Shown in pieces: positions 1 to 6,348 of a DNA stretch of 13,432 bases (the stretch's first letter is position 1; each line of letters opens with the position of its first letter). The position numbers and the translations under genes were made by a program. The stretch lies in NCBI GenBank assembly GCA_003562535.1, contig PWUP01000081.1:1-13432 (forward strand). Reading direction: 5' to 3'. The notes beneath the pieces are model-generated. The model did not search any database and was not told where the DNA came from. It saw nothing but the letters and a program-made list of their open reading frames with translations. Source of the DNA: Gammaproteobacteria bacterium. GTDB lineage: Bacteria; Pseudomonadota; Gammaproteobacteria; Competibacterales; Competibacteraceae.

Positions 1-251
1 CCAGAGAGCTGATACTGGCGTAGTTTTTTACGTAAAGTGGCGCGATTCATGCCGAGGATTTCAGCCGCACGGCTTTGATTGCCGCCGGTGTAGTGCAAAA
101 CGCTGCGCAATAAAGGAGGTTCGACTTCTTGCATAACCAGCCGATAGAAGTGCGCGGGCGGTGGGTGACCATCGAGCTGACGAAAATAGTCGTCCAGCGT
201 TTCTTGCACCTTTACTCGCAGTGGTGCGGATGACAACCTATCTCGATTCAT
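1..251 (-). CDS. fis: DNA-binding protein Fis, cut by the window edge at its C-terminus
   Basis: This is a nucleoid-associated homodimeric regulator that bends DNA and affects transcription and recombination. About 83 codons are visible. The reading frame gives MNRDRLSSAPLRVKVQETL at the start, a four-helix Fis core (VEPPLLRSVLHYTGGNQSRA around residues 45-65) and the recognition helix GMNRATLRKKLRQY near residues 68-81. That helix is close to the E. coli segment GINRGTLRKKLKKY. Only a few residues should be missing beyond base 1. The ATG at 251-249 overlaps the prmA stop in an ATGA arrangement, so the two genes are probably translationally coupled. Only about nine residues precede the conserved PLR, against about 26 in E. 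coli, so the N-terminal beta-hairpin arm seems absent. The length difference is read directly; loss of the arm's function is inference. Confidence 0.94.
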   Translation of the reverse strand, partial: MNRDRLSSAPLRVKVQETLDDYFRQLDGHPPPAHFYRLVMQEVEPPLLRSVLHYTGGNQSRAAEILGMNRATLRKKLRQYQLS

Positions 252-1162
252 CGGGGAATGGCCGATGTGGCGGGTGCCGCTTTACGCCCCACTAACACGA
301 CCCAGCCGTCTTGTTCTTGAACGGGTGCAAAGCGAACAGTCGGCGTATAGGCGGACTGTACCGCCGCCGCTTGAGAGGGCAAAATACCTGACAGCACCAA
401 CCATCCTCCCGGAGCGAGCCAGCCCGTAAAACGCGGTGCCAGTGCGATCAGCGGTGCCGCCAGAATATTGGCCAATAGAATATCCACGCTATCCTGATCG
501 AGGGTGTCGGCATCGACGGCGCTCAGCCTTCCAGCAACTTGGTTGTGTTCAGCATTTTGGGCGCAGGCCAGTAAGGCTTGGGGGTCAATATCGACTACCT
601 GCACCTGTTGAGCGCCGAGTAAAGCCGCTGCAATGGCTAAAATACCTGAACCACAGCCATAGTCCAGAACCCGCTGCTGTGCTACGGGCGCACTGTCCAG
701 CCAAGTGAGACATAATGCCGTTGTGGGGTGAGTGCCCGTACCGAAGGCCAAGCCGGGATCGAGGCGCAGATTAACCGCCTGCGGATCCGGCGGGGTCAAG
801 GTGCTAGGGCAGACCCACAGCCGATCACCGAACCGCATCGGCTTAAAATCATCCAGCCAGGCTCTTACCCAATCGCGTTCTTCAAGGACGTGGTGTTCTA
901 GCAGCAGTAAAGGCGCTGCATCCAGTTGCTGACGTAACTGATGTTCAACCTCAGCCAAATCCCTATCGGCTGCAAACAACCCCGTCACCCGTGTATGTGG
1001 CCATAGTGGTGTGGTACCGGGTGGCGGTTCTAGTAGCGGGTCATCGCCCTCATCGGTCAGTGTGACAGCCAGTGCGCCTACGGCCAACAGGGCTTCTTCG
1101 AGCTGTTCTGGGGTGTGCTCAGCACTGAGTAAGCTGAGCTGTCGCCAGTCAGGAGGGGTCAC
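248..1162 (-). CDS. prmA: Ribosomal protein L11 methyltransferase
   Basis: PrmA transfers methyl groups from S-adenosylmethionine to amino groups of ribosomal protein L11 in the cytosol. The 304-residue product has the family layout: an N-terminal substrate-recognition domain starting DWRQLSLL (residues 5-12) and containing EPPPGTTPLW (45-54), a linker, then a Rossmann-fold methyltransferase domain. The hallmark LDPGLAFGTGTHPTT lies at 134-148, the SAM-binding LDYGCGSGILA at 166-176, and the active-site NILAAPL at 232-238. The start is a GTG at 1162-1160 overlapping the accC stop (GTGA), which places the first residues where the E. coli protein begins. The stop overlaps the fis ATG. Length is normal for the family. 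The coupling suggests one accB-accC-prmA-fis transcript. Confidence 0.97.
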   Translation of the reverse strand: MTPPDWRQLSLLSAEHTPEQLEEALLAVGALAVTLTDEGDDPLLEPPPGTTPLWPHTRVTGLFAADRDLAEVEHQLRQQLDAAPLLLLEHHVLEERDWVRAWLDDFKPMRFGDRLWVCPSTLTPPDPQAVNLRLDPGLAFGTGTHPTTALCLTWLDSAPVAQQRVLDYGCGSGILAIAAALLGAQQVQVVDIDPQALLACAQNAEHNQVAGRLSAVDADTLDQDSVDILLANILAAPLIALAPRFTGWLAPGGWLVLSGILPSQAAAVQSAYTPTVRFAPVQEQDGWVVLVGRKAAPATSAIPR

Positions 1163-2511
1163 GAGTGCTCGCGTCCAAGCTTTTGTTCTAAATAATGAAT
1201 ATTAGTACCACCTTTTTTGAACTGGGGGTCTTCCAGCAAGCGCCGGTGCAAGGGGATATTGGTTTTAATCCCTTCGATGACCGTTTCGGCAAGCGCATTA
1301 CGCATCCGTGCTAAGGCGACTTCACGGGTTTCCCCGTGAGCGATCAATTTGCCAATCAAGGAATCGTAATTGGGTGGTACCCGATAGCCATTATACACAT
1401 GGGAATCAACCCGAATCCCCGGCCCACCCGGGGCATGATATTCGGTAATCACACCGGGTGAGGGCATAAACGTCTCGGGATTTTCCGCATTAATGCGGCA
1501 TTCCACTGCGTGGCCTTGCAAGGTGATTTGATCTTGAGTCATGCTCAGCGGTTGGCCGGCGGCAATGAACAGTTGTTCGCGGACAATATCCACGCCGGTG
1601 ATCATCTCGGTGACTGGGTGCTCGACTTGTACCCGAGTATTCATCTCGATGAAATAGAACTCGCCGTCTTGGAACAGAAATTCAAACGTCCCTGCGCCAC
1701 GGTAATCGATGCGTTTACACGCCGCCACACACACCTCGCCGATGGCCTGACGTTGCTGCGCGGTTAAGCCTGGTGCGGGCGCTTCTTCGATGACTTTCTG
1801 GTGGCGGCGCTGCATGGAGCAGTCGCGCTCACCCAGATAAACCACATTACCATGGGTGTCCGCCAGCACTTGGATTTCAATATGCCGAGGCCGTTCGAGA
1901 TATTTTTCCATATACAGCATTGGGTTGCCAAATGCTGAGCTCGCCTCTGAACGGGTCAGGGCAATCGCATTAAGCAATCCCGCCTCACTGTGTACGACCC
2001 GCATACCGCGCCCGCCCCCGCCGCCGGCAGATTTCACAATCACCGGATAGCCGATGTCGCGCGCCAAGCGTAGATTACGCGCATCGTCCTCATCGAGCGA
2101 TCCATCAGAACCGGGGACACAGGGAACTCCGGCCGCTTTCATCGCCTGAATCGCCGAGACCTTGTCACCCATCAGCCGGATGGTGTCTGGCCTAGGGCCG
2201 ACGAACACAAAGCCGCTGCGCTCGACCCGTTCAGCAAAATCAGCATTTTCTGCCAGAAAGCCGTAGCCAGGATGAATAGCCGCCGCATCCGTGACCTCAG
2301 CGGCGCTGATAATCGCCGGCATATTTAGATAACTTTCAGCCGCTGATGCAGGGCCGACGCAGACGGTTTCATCGGCAAGCAGCACATGTTTAAGATCACG
2401 ATCCGCCGTGGAATGTACCGCTACTGTCTGGATACCGAGCTCACGACAGGCACGTTGAATGCGCAGAGCAATTTCTCCGCGATTAGCAATAACCAGTTTG
2501 TGCAACATCAT
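1159..2511 (-). CDS. accC: Biotin carboxylase subunit of acetyl-CoA carboxylase
   Basis: AccC uses ATP and bicarbonate to carboxylate the biotin carried on AccB, the first half-reaction of acetyl-CoA carboxylase. The protein is 450 residues, the usual size, with a biotin carboxylase N-domain (KLVIANRGEIALRI at 5-18), an ATP-grasp domain and the C-terminal domain. Residues corresponding to the E. coli active site are present (E. coli number plus 1): K117 in MGDK, K160, the glycine-rich loop GGGGGRGMR at 163-171, H210, K239, E289, R293, E297 and R339. Two adjacent ATG codons are possible starts. The first (2511) overlaps the accB stop by 4 bases; the second (2508) overlaps it by 1 base and matches the E. 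coli N-terminus better. Neither has a strong ribosome binding site, as expected for a coupled start. Confidence 0.98.
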   Translation of the reverse strand: MMLHKLVIANRGEIALRIQRACRELGIQTVAVHSTADRDLKHVLLADETVCVGPASAAESYLNMPAIISAAEVTDAAAIHPGYGFLAENADFAERVERSGFVFVGPRPDTIRLMGDKVSAIQAMKAAGVPCVPGSDGSLDEDDARNLRLARDIGYPVIVKSAGGGGGRGMRVVHSEAGLLNAIALTRSEASSAFGNPMLYMEKYLERPRHIEIQVLADTHGNVVYLGERDCSMQRRHQKVIEEAPAPGLTAQQRQAIGEVCVAACKRIDYRGAGTFEFLFQDGEFYFIEMNTRVQVEHPVTEMITGVDIVREQLFIAAGQPLSMTQDQITLQGHAVECRINAENPETFMPSPGVITEYHAPGGPGIRVDSHVYNGYRVPPNYDSLIGKLIAHGETREVALARMRNALAETVIEGIKTNIPLHRRLLEDPQFKKGGTNIHYLEQKLGREHS

Positions 2512-2954
2512 TGGATAATGATCAAGGGTTGATCGTATTCGACCGGTTGGCCATTATCAACCAGAATATCGGCGATAATGCCTGAGTGATCTGACTCGAT
2601 TTGGTTAAACATTTTCATCGCTTCGACGATGCAGATCGGTTGACCGATTTCCACCCGCTGGCCTATTTCCACCAAAGGTTGAGCTTCAGGTGAAGTAGAG
2701 CGATAAAAAGTACCCACCATAGGGGATTTAAGGGTGTGACCCTTAGGAGCAACTGAGCTGGACTCAGGGGCTGGCGTTGGCGTCTCAGGTGTTGCCACAG
2801 TGGCCACTGGTGAAACAACTGGGCTGGCTACCATCGGTGGTGTGCTACTGTGGCGGCTAATGCGCACGGCGTCTTCACCTTTACGGATTTCAATCTCCGC
2901 AATATCGGAGGCTTCCACTAACTCGATCAGTTTTTTTATCTTCCGGATGTCCAT
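2508..2954 (-). CDS. accB: Biotin carboxyl carrier protein of acetyl-CoA carboxylase
   Basis: AccB carries biotin between the carboxylase and transferase sites of acetyl-CoA carboxylase. The 148-residue protein has the standard order: an N-terminal helical segment (MDIRKIKKLIELVEASDIAE, 1-20), a flexible linker rich in Pro, Ala, Val, Ser and Thr (about 33-70), and a C-terminal biotinyl domain (about 73-148). The biotinylation motif EAMKM is at 111-115, so K114 should be the lysine modified by the biotin ligase. The segment SPEAQPLVEIGQRVEIGQ (88-105) includes the position of the protruding thumb typical of bacterial BCCP. A run AGGGG (2967-2971) sits 12 bases before the ATG as a candidate ribosome binding site. 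It is the first gene of the accB-accC-prmA-fis cluster. aroQ, often found just upstream in related bacteria, is not present. Confidence 0.97.
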   Translation of the reverse strand: MDIRKIKKLIELVEASDIAEIEIRKGEDAVRISRHSSTPPMVASPVVSPVATVATPETPTPAPESSSVAPKGHTLKSPMVGTFYRSTSPEAQPLVEIGQRVEIGQPICIVEAMKMFNQIESDHSGIIADILVDNGQPVEYDQPLIIIQ

Positions 2955-2960
2955 GCCTAG

Positions 2961-3026
2961 TTCTTACCCCTAACAGACGGGTCATTAATAAAGTCACGTT
3001 ATAATAGTGAGCGCGAACCCTAAACT
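2961..3026 (-). promoter_or_regulatory. Candidate accB promoter and leader start
   Basis: On the minus strand, TATTAT (3001-3006, five of six matches to the sigma-70 -10 box) lies 18 bases downstream of CTGAAG (3025-3030, three of six matches to -35). Transcription would start near 2994, giving an untranslated leader of about 40 bases with the AGGGG ribosome site at 2967-2971. The -35 match is weak, so this is a guess from spacing. A further TATAGT on the minus strand at 3064-3069 is an alternative -10 farther upstream that would give a leader of about 100 bases. Confidence 0.3.
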
Positions 3027-3116
3027 TCAGCTCGGTAGCCTACGAGGCAGCACACCGAACACGACTATATGATCTGGGTCTTTGCCGCTATCAGTTATTT
3101 AGCTTGAAATTGCACG

Positions 3117-3133
3117 AGGCGCTGTTAGCGCCT
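3117..3133. repeat. Perfect 7-bp inverted repeat with 3-base loop
   Basis: AGGCGCT (3117-3123) and AGCGCCT (3127-3133) are exact reverse complements separated by GTT. As RNA on either strand this forms a GC-rich hairpin. No run of T follows it on either strand, so it does not look like a standard Rho-independent terminator. It could still end the crcB-lipoprotein transcript weakly, or sit in the accB leader if transcription begins upstream. Confidence 0.7.
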
Positions 3134-3317
3134 AAACCACGAGCGTTTTCACTTTGCAAACGATTCATTGTGCATTAAGCTCATCAGGCTGTCCAGATGT
3201 CGAGTTAGCATTTGTTAGCATCTCTGCTGTGCTGTAAGCTATCTGACTATATGGCAAGAAGTCTGGCGGGTGTATTGACGTAGTTGGGGTGATTCGGGCG
3301 CAAGCCAACACCTCTCA

Positions 3318-3695
3318 TCAGCGATCGCAGTCCTCGCGTCCCTGAACCGACCATTCTTCACGAGCCGCCAAGCGGATTTGGCATAACTCAGCGACGACCT
3401 GATCCGTCTCATCCACTTGGTAATACTGCACCGTTGCACTGGCATCGGCCAGACTTAGGAGTCGATCACCTAGCTGCAAGTCCATATCTGGCTCAACCTC
3501 AAAGTAAATATTATCTCTGACGAGTAATACTCGACCGTTGACCTGTTCCACCCGCGCTTGCACCGCCATTACCGTATCGTGAGGCATACTGACACAAGCA
3601 CTCAAACCCATAAGTCCTATCAATAACCCACCCATGAGCCAGCACCAGCGCGATAGCAACCGCTTGCGATTGTGAGTTACCGAATTGTTTTGCAT
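3318..3695 (-). CDS. Small lipoprotein with a FecR-like segment, function unknown
   Basis: I do not recognise this as a named gene. The chosen start at 3695 gives 125 residues and is supported by AGGTGG (3705-3710) nine bases upstream. The frame stays open further up, but that part would lie inside crcB. The N-terminus has basic residues (NRKRLLSR), a hydrophobic stretch (about 17-31) and the lipobox LSAC (31-34), so C34 should be lipidated. Residue +2 is Val rather than Asp, which favours the outer membrane. The mature part contains QARVEQVNGRVLLVRD (46-61) and LQLGDRLLSLADASATVQYY (73-92). These resemble the beta-strand repeats of FecR-type periplasmic domains, where 'GD' is followed by a threshold-like turn and a buried strand. 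Cys105 and Cys123 could form a disulfide. It begins 19 bases after crcB and is probably co-transcribed with it. Confidence 0.8.
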   Translation of the reverse strand: MQNNSVTHNRKRLLSRWCWLMGGLLIGLMGLSACVSMPHDTVMAVQARVEQVNGRVLLVRDNIYFEVEPDMDLQLGDRLLSLADASATVQYYQVDETDQVVAELCQIRLAAREEWSVQGREDCDR

Positions 3696-3714
3696 GATAG
3701 CAGGCCACCTGTAT

Positions 3715-4122
3715 TCAAGAGTGATAAGTACGACAATAATACTGCGCTGAATAATACCCAAGCCATACGGCGAACAACCACACCCACAAGGAAACCCCGA
3801 TATACAATCCGGCCAACCCCCACGCCTGCTGCTCAAACAGCATCAGGGTTTCCAAACTAAACAAGGAAAAGGTCGTGAACCCACCACAGAAACCAACCAT
3901 AAACCACTGACGCATCAAGAGGCTGGCCACAGTTTGGTGCCTATGGGCTTGAGTCAGTCGAGCATAGCCGCCAATCAGCCAAGCGCCTAAGCCATTCACC
4001 CCCAAAGTCGCCCACGGCCAGACCGTATCTAAATAGGTCAACCCAGCCAGTGACACACTGTAGCGAACCATCGCCCCTAAGCCACTGCCTAAGCCCACAA
4101 CCAATATGCTTAGCACAGACAC
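3715..4122 (-). CDS. crcB: CrcB/Fluc fluoride ion channel
   Basis: CrcB (Fluc) proteins are dual-topology dimeric inner-membrane channels that let fluoride leave the cell. The 135-residue product has four predicted membrane segments (about 4-24, 35-53, 67-90 and 100-124). The family motifs are GLGAMVRY (14-21), the conserved Asn in LGVNGLGAW (40-48, N43), and GGFTTFSLFS (80-89) with the pore-lining Phe/Thr/Ser. The start is probably GTG at 4122-4120, with GAGGA about ten bases upstream; an in-frame TAA lies further up. A second in-frame GTG at 4116 is farther from that site. It follows phoR by 53 bases and precedes the lipoprotein gene. No fluoride riboswitch is visible in the short gap. Confidence 0.95.
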   Translation of the reverse strand: MSVLSILVVGLGSGLGAMVRYSVSLAGLTYLDTVWPWATLGVNGLGAWLIGGYARLTQAHRHQTVASLLMRQWFMVGFCGGFTTFSLFSLETLMLFEQQAWGLAGLYIGVSLWVWLFAVWLGYYSAQYYCRTYHS

Positions 4123-4175
4123 ACCGCGCTCATCCTCTATTTATTGCATTGCATCACATACTGCCACATCCTTGA

Positions 4176-5540
4176 CTATGGTAGTACATTCGTTTCCCGC
4201 TCTAGTGGAACCGTCACACCTGCGGATGGTCGAGGTGTAAACACCAGTGACGACGGAAACTGGCAGGTAAAACAACTGCCCACTCCTATTTCACTGCTGA
4301 TGTGCAACTCGCCTTGATGGCGCTGGAGTACATGTTTGACAATCGCCAGTCCTAGCCCAGTGCCGCTGCCATGATCGCGTTGGCGCGACTGATCCAGCCG
4401 ATAAAACCGCTCGCTTAACCTCGGCAGGTGGTGCTCAGGGATACCATCACCGTTGTCGGTAACACTGAAATGGGCACCGTTGGGTGCTTTATGCCAGTGG
4501 ATTTCGATGAGACTGCCCGCAGGCGTGTGTTGCACGGCGTTAAATACCAGATTAGAAAATGCACTGTGTAATTCATTCTCATCACCATTTAACCATAAGC
4601 TATCGCACGTCTCTAATTGAATTCTATGCTGGCGTTCACCGCTTAAAGAGCGAGCATCAGCCATAATACGCTGCAACATGTGCGGCACATTCACGGGGTC
4701 ATAGCGCTTGGGGGCATCGCTGTCTTCTAGACGGGATAACAATAATAATTCTTTTAAAATAAGCATCATGCGATCAGATTGCTGCTGCATCGCATTCAAA
4801 GGCCCGGCCCAAATCGATTCTTGTGAGTCGATATGATCGCGGAGAATTTCCAAATACCCCACAATGACGGTTAATGGGGTACGCAACTCATGAGAAGCGC
4901 TGGATACGAAATCACGGCGTATTTGCTCCACCCGATGCGCCTGAGTAATATCACTGACCCACAACATGCGCTGCTTTTTTGTATAAGGCAATAAACGACC
5001 GCTGAGTTTGCGATTGGGATCATTAGGGGCGTCAAAAGCCACCGATTTTTGTTCGGGCCAACAGGCCATATAATCTAAAAAATTAGAGTTTTGTATTAAG
5101 TCAATAATTTTGCGGCCACGATCACGTTGTACATCCAGACCCAGTAAAGTCTGTGCCGCAGGATTAAACCACAATAGACGGTCGCTGGCGTTCAGGATCA
5201 CGATGGCGTCCGGGATGGCGTTGACCCCTTCTTGAAAATTAGTCAGAGTACGGCTGAGTTTACGTTTATTTTTACCAATGGCGTTGTGTAGGCGCTCATA
5301 ATGCTGATCAATGGCTCGCCAAAAATAACTGGGCGTCCAAGGTGGAGCCGTCTCTTGGTCTGCCCCGTTACCCAGCAAATAATAGTCTAAACGGTAGATA
5401 TGTAACCACTGCCAGGCCAGATTCAGCACAGCGCCTATCGCTAAACCTGGCCAAGGGTGGCCGAGTACCCAGCCAATCAATAGCGCTGAACCCAATGTAA
5501 TACACGTTGCATACAGACTAAGCAGAAGATGGTCAGACAT
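4176..5540 (-). CDS. phoR: Phosphate regulon sensor histidine kinase PhoR
   Basis: PhoR is the inner-membrane kinase/phosphatase that controls PhoB according to phosphate supply. The 454-residue protein has an N-terminal hydrophobic hairpin (about 5-46) with almost no periplasmic loop, as usual for PhoR, then a charged linker. A PAS domain follows (about 102-195, including NAIPDAIVILNASDRLLWFN). The HisKA domain has the phospho-acceptor H217 in SSASHELRTPLTV (213-225). The HATPase domain shows an N box around N334 (NLVFNAVQHTP), a G1 box DNGDGIP (362-368), an F box ERFYRLD (377-383) and a G2 box GSGTGLGLAIV (391-401). The start ATG lies 8 bases after the phoB stop, so phoBR is an operon. The C-terminal tail after 430 is short and not conserved. 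All catalytic motifs are intact. Confidence 0.96.
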   Translation of the reverse strand: MSDHLLLSLYATCITLGSALLIGWVLGHPWPGLAIGAVLNLAWQWLHIYRLDYYLLGNGADQETAPPWTPSYFWRAIDQHYERLHNAIGKNKRKLSRTLTNFQEGVNAIPDAIVILNASDRLLWFNPAAQTLLGLDVQRDRGRKIIDLIQNSNFLDYMACWPEQKSVAFDAPNDPNRKLSGRLLPYTKKQRMLWVSDITQAHRVEQIRRDFVSSASHELRTPLTVIVGYLEILRDHIDSQESIWAGPLNAMQQQSDRMMLILKELLLLSRLEDSDAPKRYDPVNVPHMLQRIMADARSLSGERQHRIQLETCDSLWLNGDENELHSAFSNLVFNAVQHTPAGSLIEIHWHKAPNGAHFSVTDNGDGIPEHHLPRLSERFYRLDQSRQRDHGSGTGLGLAIVKHVLQRHQGELHISSEIGVGSCFTCQFPSSLVFTPRPSAGVTVPLERETNVLP

Positions 5541-5548
5541 ACCGTCAG

Positions 5549-6241
5549 TTAATCGCTGAGTGAGAACCGGTAACCCGCACCCCTAACCGTTTGGATTAAC
5601 CCGCTATAATTGTGGGGTTCCAGTGCTTTGCGCAAACGGCGAATGTGTACATCAACTGTGCGTTCTTCGACGTAAACACTCCGTCCCCAAACGCGATCCA
5701 GCAGTTGGCTGCGACTGTACACCCGATCCGGATGAGCCATGAAAAACGCCAGCAAACGGTACTCTGTTGGCCCCATGCTCAAGGTTTCGCCTTTTAAGGT
5801 CACCCGATGGCCGGCGGTATCCAGCCGTAATTCACCGCTTTGTAATACCGTGTCCTGATCGTTAGCATCAGTACGCCGCAGTACCGCACGGATTCGGGCT
5901 ATCAGTTCTCGGGTTGAAAAGGGTTTGGTTACGTAGTCGTCTGCACCGCTGTCCAGCCCTTGGATTTTATGTTCTTCTTCCACTTTCGCGGTTAGAAGGA
6001 TGATGGGGATGGTTTGGGTCAATTCTTCACGCTTAAGCTGGCGCGCGAACTCAATACCGCTGGTACCTGGCAACATCCAGTCCAGCAGAATAATATTCGG
6101 GAGGGTTTCAGCCAGTCGCATACGCGCCTCACTGCTGTCAGCCGCCTCAAGAGTTTGATAACCGGACGCATGCAGCGCAAAGCGCAACATATCGCGGATA
6201 GGACGTTCATCCTCAACAATTAAAACCGTTACCGTTGTCAT
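5549..6241 (-). CDS. phoB: Phosphate regulon response regulator PhoB
   Basis: PhoB is the OmpR-family transcription factor that activates phosphate-starvation genes when phosphorylated by PhoR. The 230-residue protein has a receiver domain with acidic residues E10/D11, phospho-acceptor D54 in LLDWMLPG (52-59), switch T84 and K106 in DDYVTKPF (101-108). The winged-helix DNA-binding domain (about 130-230) includes MGPTEYRLL (156-164) and the recognition helix VEERTVDVHIRRLRKALEP (191-209). Each matches E. coli PhoB closely and the length is normal. The ATG at 6241 follows a 107-base gap that holds a Pho box, so the operon is probably self-activated. The ribosome binding site is weak. pstSCAB and phoU are not in the window. 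Confidence 0.97.
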   Translation of the reverse strand: MTTVTVLIVEDERPIRDMLRFALHASGYQTLEAADSSEARMRLAETLPNIILLDWMLPGTSGIEFARQLKREELTQTIPIILLTAKVEEEHKIQGLDSGADDYVTKPFSTRELIARIRAVLRRTDANDQDTVLQSGELRLDTAGHRVTLKGETLSMGPTEYRLLAFFMAHPDRVYSRSQLLDRVWGRSVYVEERTVDVHIRRLRKALEPHNYSGLIQTVRGAGYRFSLSD

Positions 6242-6293
6242 AATGGTGTAATGTTCCGATACTTAAGATAGGTCTACATTCAAATGTTCACCC

Positions 6294-6327
6294 ACTATAT
6301 GTCGGTAACATTACAAGCCCATGACAG
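6294..6327 (-). promoter_or_regulatory. Pho box and -10 element driving phoBR
   Basis: On the minus strand CTGTCATGGGCTTGTAAT (6327-6310) matches the PhoB consensus of two 7-base repeats (CTGTCAT and TTGTAAT) 11 bases apart. The first repeat matches the consensus perfectly and the second at five of seven positions. Ten bases further on lies TATAGT (6299-6294), a good -10 box. Spacing of the Pho box to TATAGT is the layout I recall for the E. coli phoA promoter, in which the Pho box replaces the -35. A third possible repeat, CCGACAT (6305-6299), continues the 11-base phase but overlaps the -10. The start of transcription would be near 6287, about 45 bases before the phoB ATG. Confidence 0.85.
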
Positions 6328-6348
6328 CCTGCCCGGTGTCATCTATCG

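Larger units (their letters stand above)
2955..3317. other. 363-bp intergenic region between the lipoprotein gene and accB
   Basis: No supported gene was found here on either strand. The longest readable frames are short and lack family resemblance. The region holds the candidate accB promoter near its left end and a perfect 7-bp hairpin at 3117-3133. It also holds GTTAGCAT twice exactly 10 bases apart (3204-3211 and 3214-3221), and GACTATATG twice (3063-3071 and 3245-3253). The latter reads CATATAGTC on the minus strand and includes a -10-like TATAGT. No tRNA, riboswitch or clear intrinsic terminator could be recognised. It is long enough to hold a regulatory leader for accBC, as is known in E. 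coli, but this is inference. Confidence 0.6.

Noticed and set aside
3117..3133. The hairpin as a Rho-independent terminator
   Set aside because: No T-run follows it on either strand.
3149..3211. A 20-codon frame on the minus strand that could be a leader peptide of accB
   Set aside because: Its ribosome site is poor, it has no residue bias of a regulatory leader, and overlapping frames of similar length occur in the same stretch.
3321..3328. GCGATCGC palindromes (also at 9731-9738) suggesting HIP1-type repeats
   Set aside because: Only two copies were noticed in 13 kb, so there is no enrichment; they look like chance octamers.
3239..3445. A 68-codon minus-strand frame overlapping the end of the lipoprotein gene
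   Set aside because: It overlaps a supported gene in another frame, has no good start site, and the translation has no recognisable family.
3696..3836. An upstream extension of the lipoprotein frame
   Set aside because: It would lie within crcB and place non-signal residues ahead of the lipoprotein signal; the ATG at 3695 has a good ribosome site.
4123..4175. Possible fluoride riboswitch upstream of crcB
   Set aside because: The gap is only 53 bases and shows neither the pseudoknot-forming GGCG/CGCC elements nor the conserved CTGATG-type segment of the crcB motif RNA.
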